64,000 nt of DNA from Pilatotrama ljubarskyi (taxonomy: Eukaryota; Basidiomycota; Agaricomycetes; Polyporales; Polyporaceae). The stretch lies in NCBI GenBank assembly GCA_022385805.1, contig MU277673.1, positions 120,511 to 184,510 of the forward strand, given 5' to 3'. Below are positions 1 to 11,723 of the stretch, one piece after another (the stretch's first letter is position 1; every line of letters begins with the position of its first letter). The notes beneath the pieces were generated by a model. It was not told where the DNA came from. It saw only the letters and a program-made list of their open reading frames with translations, and ran no database searches. Position numbers and translations under genes: made by a program.

Positions 1-1555
1 GGGGTGGGGGCGGCAGGTGGCTTGGTTGGAATCCGAAGGCGTGAAGCGGTCCCCTTCGCATTTTTGCTGCAGTGCGTCTCCCGAGGGCCTCCACGCTCAG
101 CCACCCTCGCCTCCTCCTCCATTTCCAACTCAGCCAACCTCAGCTCTCTCTTCCACCACCACCACCACCACCGTCTTCCCTCCCCCCGCCCTCGCCGCCT
201 CAGCTGCCCAGCTCGTCCTGCGTCCAGCCGTGTCCTGTGCTCGCCCCCGGCGTCACATCCGATTGTCCTCCGCACAAGGCGGCAGTGCGTCAGATCACTC
301 GCAGATATCCCATACTCTCTGCCTCCGCCTCCCAGGCCTCTGCTCTCCGTGTCCTAGCCTGCTCGGGACGCCATATTCCTGCGGCGGTCGCGATACCTCA
401 CCCACCCACTTCCATGCTCACCCCGTGCTTGCCGGTACGCGCTCGTGCAGATGCACTCGGATTCTACGCAGTCGATCTGTTGCCGTCCCGGTGCGTCTCA
501 TCATCGTCGGGGCTGCTGCGAGAGCTCGCCTGGAGGGGATATCAAGCGGGATGGCTCTCATCTACACGCGAACGTATTGCTGGAGTACAAAGTCGAGAAC
601 AGGCAATGGCGGTCGGAGTGTAAGCTCTTTCTTGCATGTATGTCACTATGGCCATAACGCCCATCTACCTCATCCGCCCTCCGTAATACTCGACACTACA
701 TCGCGCCCGCTGCGTCTGAGTGCGGAGTACACAACGACTGTGGTGCGAGAGTCTCCGACCTGCCGAATGCCTAGACCTGGCCACTGTGCCCGCGTTCTGC
801 TTGCCACGACGGAAAACTGGTCAGTGACGCGTCGGAACGGTCACGTGCATGAATTATTCGACGGTCACACTCATGCATAGCTCGCATGTCCGTCTAGAAA
901 ACCTCAAGTCGGTCCATATTCGCGGAGGATATACGCTCTGCGAGCTGTAGTGATCGCATCTGACCGGGGAGCCAAGCTGTGTGCGAGGGGCGGTTGTCCG
1001 GACGCGCGGCAGAGGCTCTCCGGACGCGCGTCATGACGCGCCCATCTCACCTCCACTGCATTTCCAGCAGCTTCAAGGTGCTTGCGTTCGATTTCTACCG
1101 ATACACGACGGGCAAGGGCATAGGACACCGGTCCGTAGAAGTGGTATACATAATCTGTTCCATGGGTGATCGACCAGTCCAGTACAAGAGAGCTTACATC
1201 CGAATCCGACGGCACTGCGTCATCAATCATCCTTGGTACACATGAAGCAAAGGGAACGCGTAGGTGGTCATGAGGTAGTGAAACAGCTAAGGAGCACAAA
1301 GGGTATGTGTCTGGTCCATGGTAACGGGTGGTGAGGAATGAATAACGATCGTGGGGCGTAGCGTAACGAGACTGCAATCGGTGTCAGACAGATGCATGCA
1401 TGACCTGACTGGAACGTACCATCTATGTCCGACCTTCGAACAGATACCAAGATCGAGAACTTGTTTGGACAGCGTGTGCTTGATTCCGTGCGTGAACTTC
1501 GTACGTCGATTTCCAAACGTCCAACGTCCAAAGAGCGTCGGAGGACGGCTCTCCC
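1..1555. other. Left-edge stretch without a supported gene
   Basis: I see no protein with a recognisable domain on either strand. Positions about 100-360 are strongly pyrimidine-rich on the + strand, which in basidiomycetes is typical of promoters and 5' untranslated leaders, so a + strand gene may have its leader here. Open frames across this stretch are of low complexity (Ser/Pro/Thr/His) and look like chance frames in GC-rich DNA. Confidence 0.4.
153..172. repeat. CCA/CAC trinucleotide microsatellite
   Basis: An uninterrupted run of CCA units of about 20 bp lies inside the pyrimidine-rich stretch. It is a simple-sequence repeat with no sign of a function. Confidence 0.85.
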
Positions 1556-4549
1556 TCAGCTCTTCACCCTGACGGGAGAGCCATTGGCCTGTCGAGGCTG
1601 CTGGACAGGAAACCTCGGCTTGGCCGACGAGGTTCCGTTCGCCTGTGGAGGCGCGCCGGGAGACGGCGACCCGCGCTCCGGCGTAGGCGTCGGGCTCGCC
1701 GACTTGTCCTTCCCCCGACCGAGCAGCCTCTTGAACCGCGACCCCTGCGCCGCCTTCTCGCGCTCCGCCTCCTTCACCCCAATCGCGTCGACCATCACGA
1801 TCGCCTTCGCCGCGGGCGACATCGTCGACTTGCCCGCGCCCGCCGTCGTCTGCGCCAGGTTGTGCGTCGCGGGGATGCGCGAGTCGGAGCTACTCCGCGT
1901 ATGCGGCGTCGGGCGGGGAGGGCCGCGAGACGCGCCGACGCCTTTGCCACGCCCGTCGATGTTGACGAGCACCCAACCTTCGGAGATGGAGGACGAGCGT
2001 TGCTGTCGGGAGTTCGTCTGCGCGATGCCGTTCGCGGAGGCGGGTGGTAGTCTCGCCTGCGGCTGGAAAACGTGGGTATGCGGCTTGGGCATCGTCTCCG
2101 CTGGCGGCGTCCTGTCGTGTCGGTCCAGCGTGTGTCCAACCCATGCAGCCTCGCTCCTGCGTGCCCCGTCGCCCTCTGCTCTGTGGTGCTCCGGGGAATG
2201 CACCTTCACCTGACCCTTGCGCTCGATCGCGCCGTCGTCTCCTTCCTGGCTCGGCTGCTCCTTGATCGTAGGTGGGAACATGGTCGTGGTGGCAGTCGTG
2301 GCGGACGAACTGCGGTTTTGACCACCTACCACTGGAGCACCTACACCTGGCGCCACGACGTCATCCTGAGCTTTCTCCTCCTGTGGAGTAGGCGCCCATG
2401 CTCCCGGAAGCTGCGGCCCGGGCGACACGAGCTCCGACTCCTGTGCGGGCGCGGGTGCCGTCGCGGGCGTGGACTGCGACTGGGAGGACGGACGGGACGT
2501 TGCCGCCTGGAGCTCGGTGCGCGGTCCGCCGCTCTGTCTGCGCTCGCGCGGGCCGTGCAGGACACGCGGGGGAGAGGACGACAGCCCGTTCGGCTGCTGT
2601 GCGTCGGCAGGGTCGAATACGCCTGACATGGCTGTTCGTCGCTTCTCGTCAGCAGGCTCCGGGTCCTTGCCCGTCCACGCGATAGGGATCTCGGTCGAAC
2701 GCCAGCCTGTGCTCGAGGAGAAGGCAGAGTCGCGGAACGCGCCAGGGCCGAGGAGAGGGGGTGTGGGTATACGCGGGATGTCTGAGAGGGTGTTGGCGCG
2801 CTCGACTTTCGTGCTGCCCTGGCTTGCCCGTTGGGCTTGGCCATGCTCGGCGCGTACATTGTCCTGAACAGGGGTATTCGTAGAGGGAATTTGCAGGGGT
2901 TGCAGGGGACTGAAGACAGTCGAAGCCAGAGGCGACGACGCCCTGCGCACCCTCATCGGGAACGCGGCAGTAGGAGTCGATGGGGCTGAACCCAGAGAGC
3001 CAGTCCTTGGTCTCGCGATGTCGTACGGAGACTCGCTCATAGAGGCCCGGAAGAACGGATCGTCTTGCGATGACATCGAGTGATGCCTGGAATGTTGCGG
3101 AGCAACAGAGGCGGTCGGGAAATGTGCAGCCACTGGCGGCGCAGTCGGAGTCGCAGGTCCTGAAGTGCGGTTCCATGGGTTGAACTCCTGCTGATAGATA
3201 TTGCCCTGAGATGCCTGTGGTCCGGTAGCATAGAGAACGTCTGGAGTTTGCGGCTGGCTGGCTGCTCTACGGTGAGCAGTGCCGACTCCAGTCATGTCGA
3301 CGCTACCGACGTCGCTAGGCAGCCTGCCTGTTGCATCGAGAGAAGTGTCCGACTTGAAGGCTTGTGGCAAGTCGGTCTTCGGGAACGGTTTCTTCAGCTT
3401 ACTTCCAGCACTAGGCGTCATGTGTCTTAATGGGGAAGACGCGAAGGGGGAGTTCGAGCGGCCTTGACTACTTGGCGCGTCTGATGTGGGACGGAGACTG
3501 CCACCAGACAGCGACCTGGTGACGTGAATGAGCTCATCCAGCTCGAACTCAATGGCGCTGTATACCTACCCATGTGGGAAACCATTTTGCTTGAGCTCGA
3601 GGCTTGACCCTGTAGGGCTTGCCGGCGGTGACTCAGGCGAGGCTTGTTCTGCAGGGGGTCCCGTAAAGATCCAGAAATCTCTCGTACGGGAACGACCGCC
3701 GATGGTGAGGGAGGTAAGCAAGGTGAACGAATGACGGTCCAACGCGCTGAGCAGAGATAGAATCTGCTGGAGAGAGTCGATGGCGAATGTGTTTTCTTGA
3801 AACCCTGTGCAGAACAAGGCTATCAGTACGGGCGGAAGTCGCGTAGTGGAGGGTGACGGACATTTATATCCTTTCAGTTTGAACTCGTAGGAGTCGCCTA
3901 GCTTCTTCTCATCAGCGATCCCTCTAGGCCATGCATTCCTGACGGCCTGAAGAATAGCGGGCGTCAAGGGGAGTGGCGGATCAATGACGCGTAGGACGCG
4001 AGGAGTGGGGAAAGATATGGCGAACATCATGGGACTTGCATGGGGCAGGGTGCTAGTTGATGCGTTGGGCATGATGGGAATGGCAGAGGATGCTGGGGCG
4101 GTCGTAGGCCTGGAGAAGGCAATGGCTATGCGGTCGTCGTGCTCTCTGCCGTACTCGACGGTGGACAGAAACGAATAGCCGTATTGGAATATGACGGAGA
4201 ATATTCCGACAATGAGCTTCTCGGTCATGATGTTCTTAAGGTTGGCCCACGGCTTCTGGTCGAGGGAGAACTCAAAGAAATGGGTGGTGGGGTTCTCTCG
4301 GCATGCAAGGATCAGGTTGTGGAGGTCGAAAAGGCGACGAAGGGCGTTGACGACGGAATTGGGAAAGCTGTAGAGCCTGACGAGGCCGTTGCTCGCAAAA
4401 GTGAGGAGAGAGAAAGAAGACACGATGCGTTGGTCGCGAATGAACTCCTTTCTGGGGTAGAACATGGGATTGAGAGTCTGGAGGGTGGGCGAGGGGGGGA
4501 CTGGGGGCTTGTAGACGTTAGGCGTCGGGAGGGGGGAGGGCTGGGCCAT
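1556..4549 (-). CDS. Conserved basidiomycete protein of unknown function, 979 aa, two exons
   Basis: Exon 1 is 4549-3570 and exon 2 is 3515-1556. The 54-bp intron has a GTAGGT donor and a CAG acceptor, and joining the exons gives 980 codons in frame. Residues 1-325 look folded. They hold two ordered blocks, one around SFSLLTFASNGLVRLYSFP and one around NAWPRGIADEKK...SYEFKLKGYKC, a pattern I remember from uncharacterised Agaricomycete proteins. Residues about 330-979 are Ser/Pro/Gly-rich and probably disordered, with a basic C-terminus. There is no signal peptide and no clear membrane segment. I do not recognise a named domain and assign no function. The start is the first ATG of the frame, just after a purine-poor leader. 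Confidence 0.8.
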
Positions 4550-5785
4550 GGTCGGTGCATGGAGGAGAGATGTGCGATAGGCTTCTGGGCATGGCCAGAG
4601 TGGACATAGAGAGAGTGCGCGACTGCTCCAGCGCCATCAACGCCCTGCTCCTCGTCCACGCCGCACGTCACCATTTCCCAAAACGCGTGCAGACCACGTG
4701 CTCGTGCACCGCGTTCCCCCGTCGCGTCTGTCACAGGCGCCCTCAGACGCGTCCACAGCCTCCTTCCCGTGCACCTCGCCACGCCTCCTCCTGCCCTGAG
4801 CCATGCCTACGCCTGCCTGAACGGCCGACGGAAGCTCCGGGAAAGCCTCCCGGGAGACTCGACTTGCCTCTGCCCACGTCTGGACTTATTGCTTTCACGC
4901 AAGGGCAGCGCAAACCCCTCCAGGCTGCTCTTCATGTCCGACGTCTCGAAATTTCAGAGGCCCGCTTGAAAGATGCAACAGCACAGAGCTCAAGTCATGG
5001 AAGCGCGGCCGACAGCACGGGGGATGGAGGTGATGCATATTAGGACGTCGCAGATACGAGGCTGCGAGAGAGGACGATACTCTGTAGGGTATTCTCAAAG
5101 GTACGAACACAGATATAGAGCATTCTCGACTTCCACGGGAAACGCACCTCGATGATACAGCATGCCAGCAGGATCGAAGAGGTCCGCGACAAGCTGCGGC
5201 GGTGCTACTCTTGTTCCCAAGGTATTCCAGATGTAACCAGCAGGTCTTCTGCCATCTTCAATGAGGTCCAGTGCAAGCATAATGGACGCGGCTTCCTCTG
5301 CTCCGAGGGCAAGTGAAGCTGGTCTCACTACCGGCCTTAATGGTATCAAGCCAGCAGCTTCCATGCGGCCGAACCTCGGGGCACCCAGGTGCTTTGCGGT
5401 ATCTTTTCCGAGCAATCTGAACGACATTGACTGGGACGTCATAACAGTCGAATCTATGCATCAAAATCGACTTCATGTCGCCAGTCGGTCCCAAAAGTAA
5501 GCAGTCGGACGGATACAAAGCTGAAGGAAATGAAGGTTCGGCAATTCAGAGAGTCAGCGCAGAGCTTGGCAGAGGCGTCCGCACACACCCTCCGGAGTTG
5601 GGAGGGCCGCTCGCGGGAGACACGGACGGCGCGGGCCGTCGGGATGAACGGTCCGTCCCCGCTCCCTCAGGAGTGCTGGTACCTCGGGCGCACTTATATA
5701 CCGCTTCGACGACCTCGATGGCGAATCTACCTTTCTCCCTTGCTCCTCCCTTCCTGCTTGACCGTACCGCCCCTGATATCCAACG
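4550..5785. other. Intergenic stretch between divergent genes
   Basis: This 1.2 kb lies between the start of the 979-aa protein (-) and the start of the oxidoreductase (+), so it holds both promoters. The only frame with a coding look is a minus-strand one at 5095-5442, listed separately. Confidence 0.5.
5095..5442 (-). CDS. Possible small unknown protein or gene remnant
   Basis: From an ATG at 5442 a frame of 115 codons runs with balanced amino-acid composition, including the stretch LALGAEEAASIMLALDLIED and later YIWNTLGTRVAPPQLVADLF. It reads like real protein rather than GC-rich noise. A good GTGCGT donor lies near 5149, so the true gene may splice onward. I recognise no family, and no second exon could be fixed with confidence. 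It could also be a decayed gene fragment. Confidence 0.3.
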   Translation of the reverse strand: MTSQSMSFRLLGKDTAKHLGAPRFGRMEAAGLIPLRPVVRPASLALGAEEAASIMLALDLIEDGRRPAGYIWNTLGTRVAPPQLVADLFDPAGMLYHRGAFPVEVENALYLCSYL

Positions 5786-7909
5786 ATGTCCGCCGAACTG
5801 AAGAAGTTGAACGTTTTGATGTGTGAGTGCATGTCTCCTGGCCCGGCGCGTCTTCGATCGTTTAACGATGGAGCTCTATAGGTGGTACTGTACGTGCGGA
5901 TCCATTCATCGCCGTGCGGTCTTGTCGTAAACGAGATGGGAACAGGGGGAGTACACCACTGGGTGGACTGGCGCTGGTGCCTCAAAATCTGACAAGAAGG
6001 TGAGCAGTCTTCCCGGATGGCCGCCACAATGCCATACTGACTGCGCTCTGTGCAGATCGGCGTATGTATGCACGCTCGCCTTTACAGAATGTCTGTTCAT
6101 ATCCGTCGTACAGGTCGTCGGATTGACATGCTTTGATCTTCGGAGACTCGGGAAGGTAAGAAGCGTTCCCCGGACCGCAGGTCAGAGCTTCACCATTCAC
6201 CTGACGCTGCTTCAGGTGGACAAGCTGAGCATGGTCGGCACGAATGGCTCGAAGTTCCCCGCCATCCGGAAGCATCTCCAGGAAAACATCGCGAATGTAT
6301 ACAAGGACATGGACATCTCGTATGTCCGCCTCGTTTGTTTGACCCCCGTACCAGTGCTGATTAGCCGTAGCTTCGATGCCTACCCGCAGGGGGACTCGAT
6401 AAACCCTGAGGCTTGTAAGCCCATATACCACTGTCAAAAGACGATTATTCGCTCACTTTGCATGTACGCACTTACCAGACAAGGAGGCCATCGACAAGCT
6501 CTCACCTGGTGACGCCGTGATCATCTTCACACCGGACAGTGAGTATATTAGCCTGCTTCGAAGCGTAGCTCTGCTTACCGCCTCGAAGGCACCCACTATC
6601 CCATCGCGCTATACGCCATCGAGCGTGGGCTGCACGTCCTCGTCACCAAGCCCGCGGTTCAGCTGCTTCACCACCACCACGAGCTCATCGAAGCTGCCAA
6701 GAAGCACAATGTCGTTTGCTTCGTCGAGCATCACAAGCGGTGGGTGTCCCTGAAATCCACTCGCGGAACCATCCTGCTAAAAGCGGGTTCGTAGCTTCGA
6801 CCCTGTGTACAGCGATGCCAAGGCGCGCGCCGCCGCCCTGGGCGAGTTCAACTTTTTCAGTGCATGGATGAGCCAGCCGAAGAGCCAGCTGGAGACGTTC
6901 CGTGCCTGGGCAGGGAAGGACTCCGACATCAGGTACGCTCATGGCAGCAGTCGTGAACTCGTCAGCCTTTCATCCTCATGAAATTGCAATTTCGACAGCT
7001 ACTACCTGTCGTCCCATCACATCGATATCCACTGCTGGATCATGCAGGACAAGGCTGTCCCCACGCGCGTCGTGGCTAGCGCCGCAAAGGGCATCGCGAC
7101 GAGCGAGCCGTACAACTGTGTTCCCCAGACGGAGGACACGATCACGCTCCTCGTTGACTGGGAGTCGCTGTCGAGCTCAAAGCACAGGGGCACCGCGGTG
7201 TACACCGCCTCATGGACGGCCCCGCTGAAGTCGGGCGTGCACTCCGCCCAGCACTGGTATTACATGGCAGAGAAGGTGAGTTGTCGGCTTCCGACCGCTC
7301 GCGTACACGTCGGGCGCACGGCTCGCACGCACATCACTGCGGTCAGAGGACGTTAATTGCTGATCTTCTCTCTATCGTGCAGGGCGAGATCAACGTCGAC
7401 CAGGCGCACCGCGGTTACGACATCGTCCATGATGAGACGGGGAAAGCGTGGTACAACCCGTTCTAGTACGTGCTCCGTCCTCATCGTGCGAGTGCCTCCG
7501 GACTGAATCAATCGCCCGCATCTGCTCGTCTCTCTTCCCTCGCATTTCATATCCGCTCTCGCCACCCCTGCTCGCATCACGCCCGACGTCTCATTTGTGA
7601 CATTCTGCGCAACCGATGACCCGCCGTCCCCGTCGATCGCGCTCGTGTAGCATGAAGTACTCACCGTCGGAGAGCGGCCACTTCGACGGCCAGCGCGGGT
7701 ACGGCTACGTTTCCATCGAGAAATTCGTCGACGCGGCGCGCAGCGTGAACGCGGGCCTGACGCAGCCGGCGGACTACGACAAGCACGGACTTCCGACCAT
7801 CGCGAACACGGTGCTCACGACTGCGATCCTCAACGCGGGCCGTATCAGTCTCGACGAGAAGCGGCCGGTCACGATCAAGCGCGACGGGAACCAGTGGGTG
7901 CTCGAGTGA
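5786..7909 (+). CDS. Gfo/Idh/MocA-family NAD(P)-dependent oxidoreductase, 420 aa, 13 exons
   Basis: The exons are 5786-5822, 5882-5889, 5946-5999, 6056-6061, 6114-6155, 6216-6319, 6371-6414, 6479-6538, 6589-6739, 6795-6932, 6999-7275, 7383-7465 and 7651-7909, totalling 1263 nt (421 codons). The N-terminus LNVLMCGTGEYTTGW is the dinucleotide-binding turn of a Rossmann fold. IFTPDSTHYPIALYAIERG followed by HVLVTKP is the Gfo/Idh/MocA nucleotide-binding domain with its conserved Lys-Pro, and VEHHKRFDPVYSDA begins the substrate-binding domain. It should act in the cytosol on a sugar or sugar acid. Close fungal relatives are, from memory, often labelled D-galacturonate reductase-like, but the substrate cannot be read from sequence. 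Two exons of 8 and 6 nt are required to restore the Rossmann region. Confidence 0.9.
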
Positions 7910-10235
7910 AGAGCCGAAAACGCGCGTGTTCTTGCAGTGGCAGGATGGTCTCTGGAAGGACGGGAAGGCTCGTGAAACGGGCGCCGCTCGGGATCGTGCA
8001 TAAATACCGCACGTACGATCTCGAGCGGAATGGAGGCGATTCCGTAGCGCGTCAGCGCTTTCCATATGACTCTGTGGGCGTGAAAGGAGGGGAATGACGC
8101 AGTCTGCTTCGGCGCTGTAAGTATGTATGTATGTACAAGGAGATATCGATATCAATCGACCTTTCCATTTGCTGGCTCGATTACCTGGTCTGCGTGATAC
8201 ACACTGGCTGCATGACCTCGGCGGTGTACCCCGAGCCGTTCGGGCCCGCTTCGGGAGGGTTCTGCCCGTGTTCTACCCGTCGGGCGACCTTGCGACGCGC
8301 GCCATTGATGTAACGATGACGAACTTGAGGGCGATGATGTCTACGCGAGCTCAACGCTACGCGCAGACATCATCCGGCGAACGCGCGCGCGGGGCCGTAC
8401 AATAACTTCGGAGAATGCGTTGTGCGGTACCTGGCACGTCGTCCAGCTGCCATCGGTGCTCCACCGCCGACGCGACCGTGCGCACACGTTGCACGCTATA
8501 CTCGATCACCGGTACCGGGGCGCTGCCCATAATACCAGCTTCGCTGAATATTTGACACGCTGACGGGCCGGCGAGTGCACCATGGACGTCGACCGCTCTG
8601 GAGGTGATACGGGCGGGGGGTCTCACCATGATCGTGATAGTCATTCCGGCGAGCGCGCGGTGGCGACTGGCAGCGCCGCTAGTGCCGTTAGAGCCTGCCT
8701 GTCACGCAGGCTGTATGTTGCAGCGGACATGGAGGCGCAAATCTAGGAGAGTGCCGAGCCTGACAGCGGACCCGGGGTGGTGTATATTCCCAAGATATGC
8801 ATGCGCATGGCGCGTCCCAGCGTGCATTCAAATAGATACTGGGTGTATCCTCGGACCCGGATCCAGGGTGCGGAAATTCAAGGCGAAGACATGGACGACT
8901 CCGAGCCACGCAACCCCGCCACGCTCGGGTGCAGTGCGTGTCGCACACTAACGCTTGTCCGGCCAACGCTTGTCGCTCGCACACCGCCCCTCCTCATGGG
9001 TGTATCGCAGCCCAGACGGTCACGCCATAGGGCGAAGCCGGACCAGCATCATTCCCTTGCGCCCCGTGCCTGATCACTCAAAAACCGCCGGGGGTCTTCG
9101 AAGCATTCGGAGGCCTTCTCTGTGTGAAGGCCGCGCCTCCTTTACCTCACCCTGGTAACGCAGAACTAACAGAACGCTGTCTGCGCCCGATCACGAACAC
9201 CGCCCTTGTGCTGCGTTCGGATTGGAGACCTCCACCGCAGCATGGTCGGATCGTCAGCCCTTCAGGATATCTGAACTCCCGGAGTTTGCGCGCACAGAGG
9301 TCCGGGCCAAGCCGCCAGATAACCCACCTCCTAATTCCTACCTTGAACGATCGAGCCAGCGTCCGGGGGTGCTTCCACGCCCACGTAGATGCAATAATAT
9401 AATTTCGGTGCACGATTGGGGTGGTAATGTAAACGACAGGAATGCGCGGAACAGTGCGGCGAGCCCTTCAGGCCCAGAGTACGACAGTGGATGATGTGGT
9501 TGGATGCTGCGACATTGACGAGACTGTACGGAGGGAAGTGACTAAAAGGTCGATATGACACAATGCGCGCGGGATGAGGATGCTTGAAGGATGGCGGCGA
9601 CGATGAAGAATGTACAATAAACGTGAAGAATAAGATAGAACGAAGGCGGCGGCTTAAGTTGGATCGGGGTTCGATGAAAGGAAGACGGGAAGGGAGGTGC
9701 TTGTCGCGTAAAGCGATCCGGACCAGGTGCGCGCGCAGAGAAGGTCGGGATGCATAGGGTAGGATAGGTCGCAATGAACGTTGAACAATGTCCGCAGGAA
9801 GTGGCCGTGACCGGAATGGTGCCAGTGCCGCAGTCGAAGGACGGATACACCGAGGACTGCGCCGAAGGGGCCGTCCGTAATCGTACACGACATGTGTACA
9901 CAGTACGGTGTCCTCAGCGCGGGGGACCGTCTGACCCGACTTCGACTTCTTGTACTCGTATAGGGGACAGCGTCCGGCACAGGAAAGGGCAGGAACGAGG
10001 AGACGATTGCTGAGAGAAAAAGAATGCATGGATGGGTCGATGATGTTGCTGATGACGAGACAGATTGCGTGGGGGGGTGCCGAAGAACGACGTGTATGGT
10101 AGTGTTGATACATTTTGCTGAGAGACGAGACGTATTGCATCGGATGACGACAGCGGCGGAAAGCTTTTTACAACCAGACGACGATGGCGAGAGTTCGGCG
10201 ACGGAACCCGACGGGTGCAGAAAGCCACGGTGACT
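7910..10235. other. 2.3 kb between convergent genes, no supported gene
   Basis: The oxidoreductase ends at 7909 (+) and the cyclin ends at 10236 (-), so this stretch holds two 3' flanks. A 269-codon minus-strand frame at 9331-10140 is rich in His/Ser/Arg/Pro, lacks a recognisable domain and is rejected. A short run of GTAT units lies near 8120-8136. I see nothing else. Confidence 0.5.
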
Positions 10236-11723
10236 TCATGAGACCACGGCAGGACGCGGCGACCCGACGTTCAGATTGTGAAGGGCCTGTCGTTGGTACT
10301 TCACGAAGTCGCTGGGCAGAAACTGCTCGGGAACTTGCTCGATGAGCTGCTTGTTGATGACGGGCTCGAACTTTGGAGACGGAAGGTTCTCCTTGTCGTC
10401 CGACATGCACGAGCCCGTGAAAGCGTCGCTCGAGAACATCGGGCTGGTGGGCGTCGCCGGCATATCATCCGACATGTCCGAGGCCGTCGTTGAGACACTC
10501 ATCGGCGTGCACACCTTTGGCGAGTATGTCCGTACGGGCGTCATAGGGAAGGGGAGGGCGTTATTGCGCTGGAAGCGACCGCCCTGCAGGTAGAACTGGA
10601 GGACAAACGTCGCCGCCTTGGAGTAGAAGGAGTAGGAGTACTTCTTGACGAGAGTCTCCGAGAGGTCGTTGGCGTGCTTCGCCAAGCGGTTGTCGAGGTG
10701 ATCGACGATCTCAAGGCATTCCTCCGTCTCCTCGAATAGGCGACGGCCCTTGCCGCAGAGCGAGCGAGCGAGAGTAAGCGCACCCAGCGCGATGGCCGAA
10801 GACGGATATTGACAGAACTCGCGATAGAAAAGAGTGATCTCCATGAGGAAACGAGCGACGTTCTGGACCTTCGGCTCCTCGACGATAGGACCACAGCACA
10901 AGATGCGCAGCCACGACTCCGCGGTAGGGTGACCCAAAGTCCACTGGATCGTCGACAGAACATGACCCTCCATCTGGATGAATGCCGACTCATCGTAGGT
11001 CTCCTGGCACATCTGGGCGAGATCCTGGACGGACGGCACGCGCTCCTTCGCGTCCTCGAACTTTGCAGCGATCCAGAGAGCTGCACATCCGACAAGCTGG
11101 TAGTGCTTGACGTAAACGACACGCTTCGAAACGTAGCGGTCGATGATGTTCAGCGTCAAGTAGAGAGTCTCTGGCCGAAGCCGGAAGACGAAATGGAGCT
11201 CGACCAGGAAGTCAACGAGACAGGGTCGCATGTGCCATCGGATCTCCGGCTGCTGGTCCATCGACGCCATAGAACACATGGTATTGCGCTGCAGAGCACA
11301 CCGTCAGAGCTCCGCGCAACATATCAGCGCATCGAGACTCACCTCCATCTCGTGCATGTACGCACAAATCTCGTCGTGGTACTCCTCCTCCAAGTAGATA
11401 CCTTCCCGACGAAGTGCGCTGATTTGCAGATACCTTTGGCGATGAGCGAGTTGCTCTGCCTTGGCCGCCCGAGGCGTCTTGCGAACGAGGGAATGGGGCG
11501 GATACAATGGTGATTGCCTCCGTGACGACTTTGAGACCCCGTAAGGTGAAGGCTTCTTCTTTGGATAAACAGAAGGGCGAGAGGCCCTGGATGCGTTCGA
11601 GACGTCCTTCATGGTAAGGGCGGGGGAAGGGGGACGGCGAGACGGAGGGTTCAGGGAAAGGCTAGACGAGACAGAGCTCGAGTGAGATACGGAGTCGGCG
11701 GCAGTTGAGACAAAAGCCATCAT
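10236..11723 (-). CDS. G1 cyclin (Cln/Puc1-like), 477 aa, two exons
   Basis: Exon 1 is 11723-11343 and exon 2 is 11288-10236, giving 478 codons in frame across a GTGAGT...CAG intron. After a basic, Ser/Pro-rich N-terminus, the cyclin box starts around residue 105 (YHDEICAYMHEME) and continues with IRWHMRPCLVDFLVELH, LTLNIIDRYVSK and GCAALWIAAKFED, followed by a second cyclin fold. These are hallmarks of the fungal G1 cyclin group that activates the main cell-cycle CDK at Start. The C-terminal 110 residues are Ser/Thr/Pro-rich and contain a KENLP segment (a KEN-type degron pattern), consistent with regulated proteolysis. Two adjacent ATGs (11723, 11720) compete as start; an upstream in-frame ATG at 11756 is less likely. 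Confidence 0.9.

Noticed and set aside
17..880. Plus-strand open frame of 287 codons at the left edge
   Set aside because: It covers a CT-rich tract and a CCA microsatellite; the translation is low-complexity. It is better explained as leader or promoter sequence.
9331..10140. Minus-strand open frame of 269 codons downstream of the cyclin gene
   Set aside because: Its composition is His/Ser/Arg/Pro-rich with no ordered segments, it overlaps the expected 3' untranslated region of the cyclin gene, and no motif is recognisable. Long chance frames are common in GC-rich DNA.
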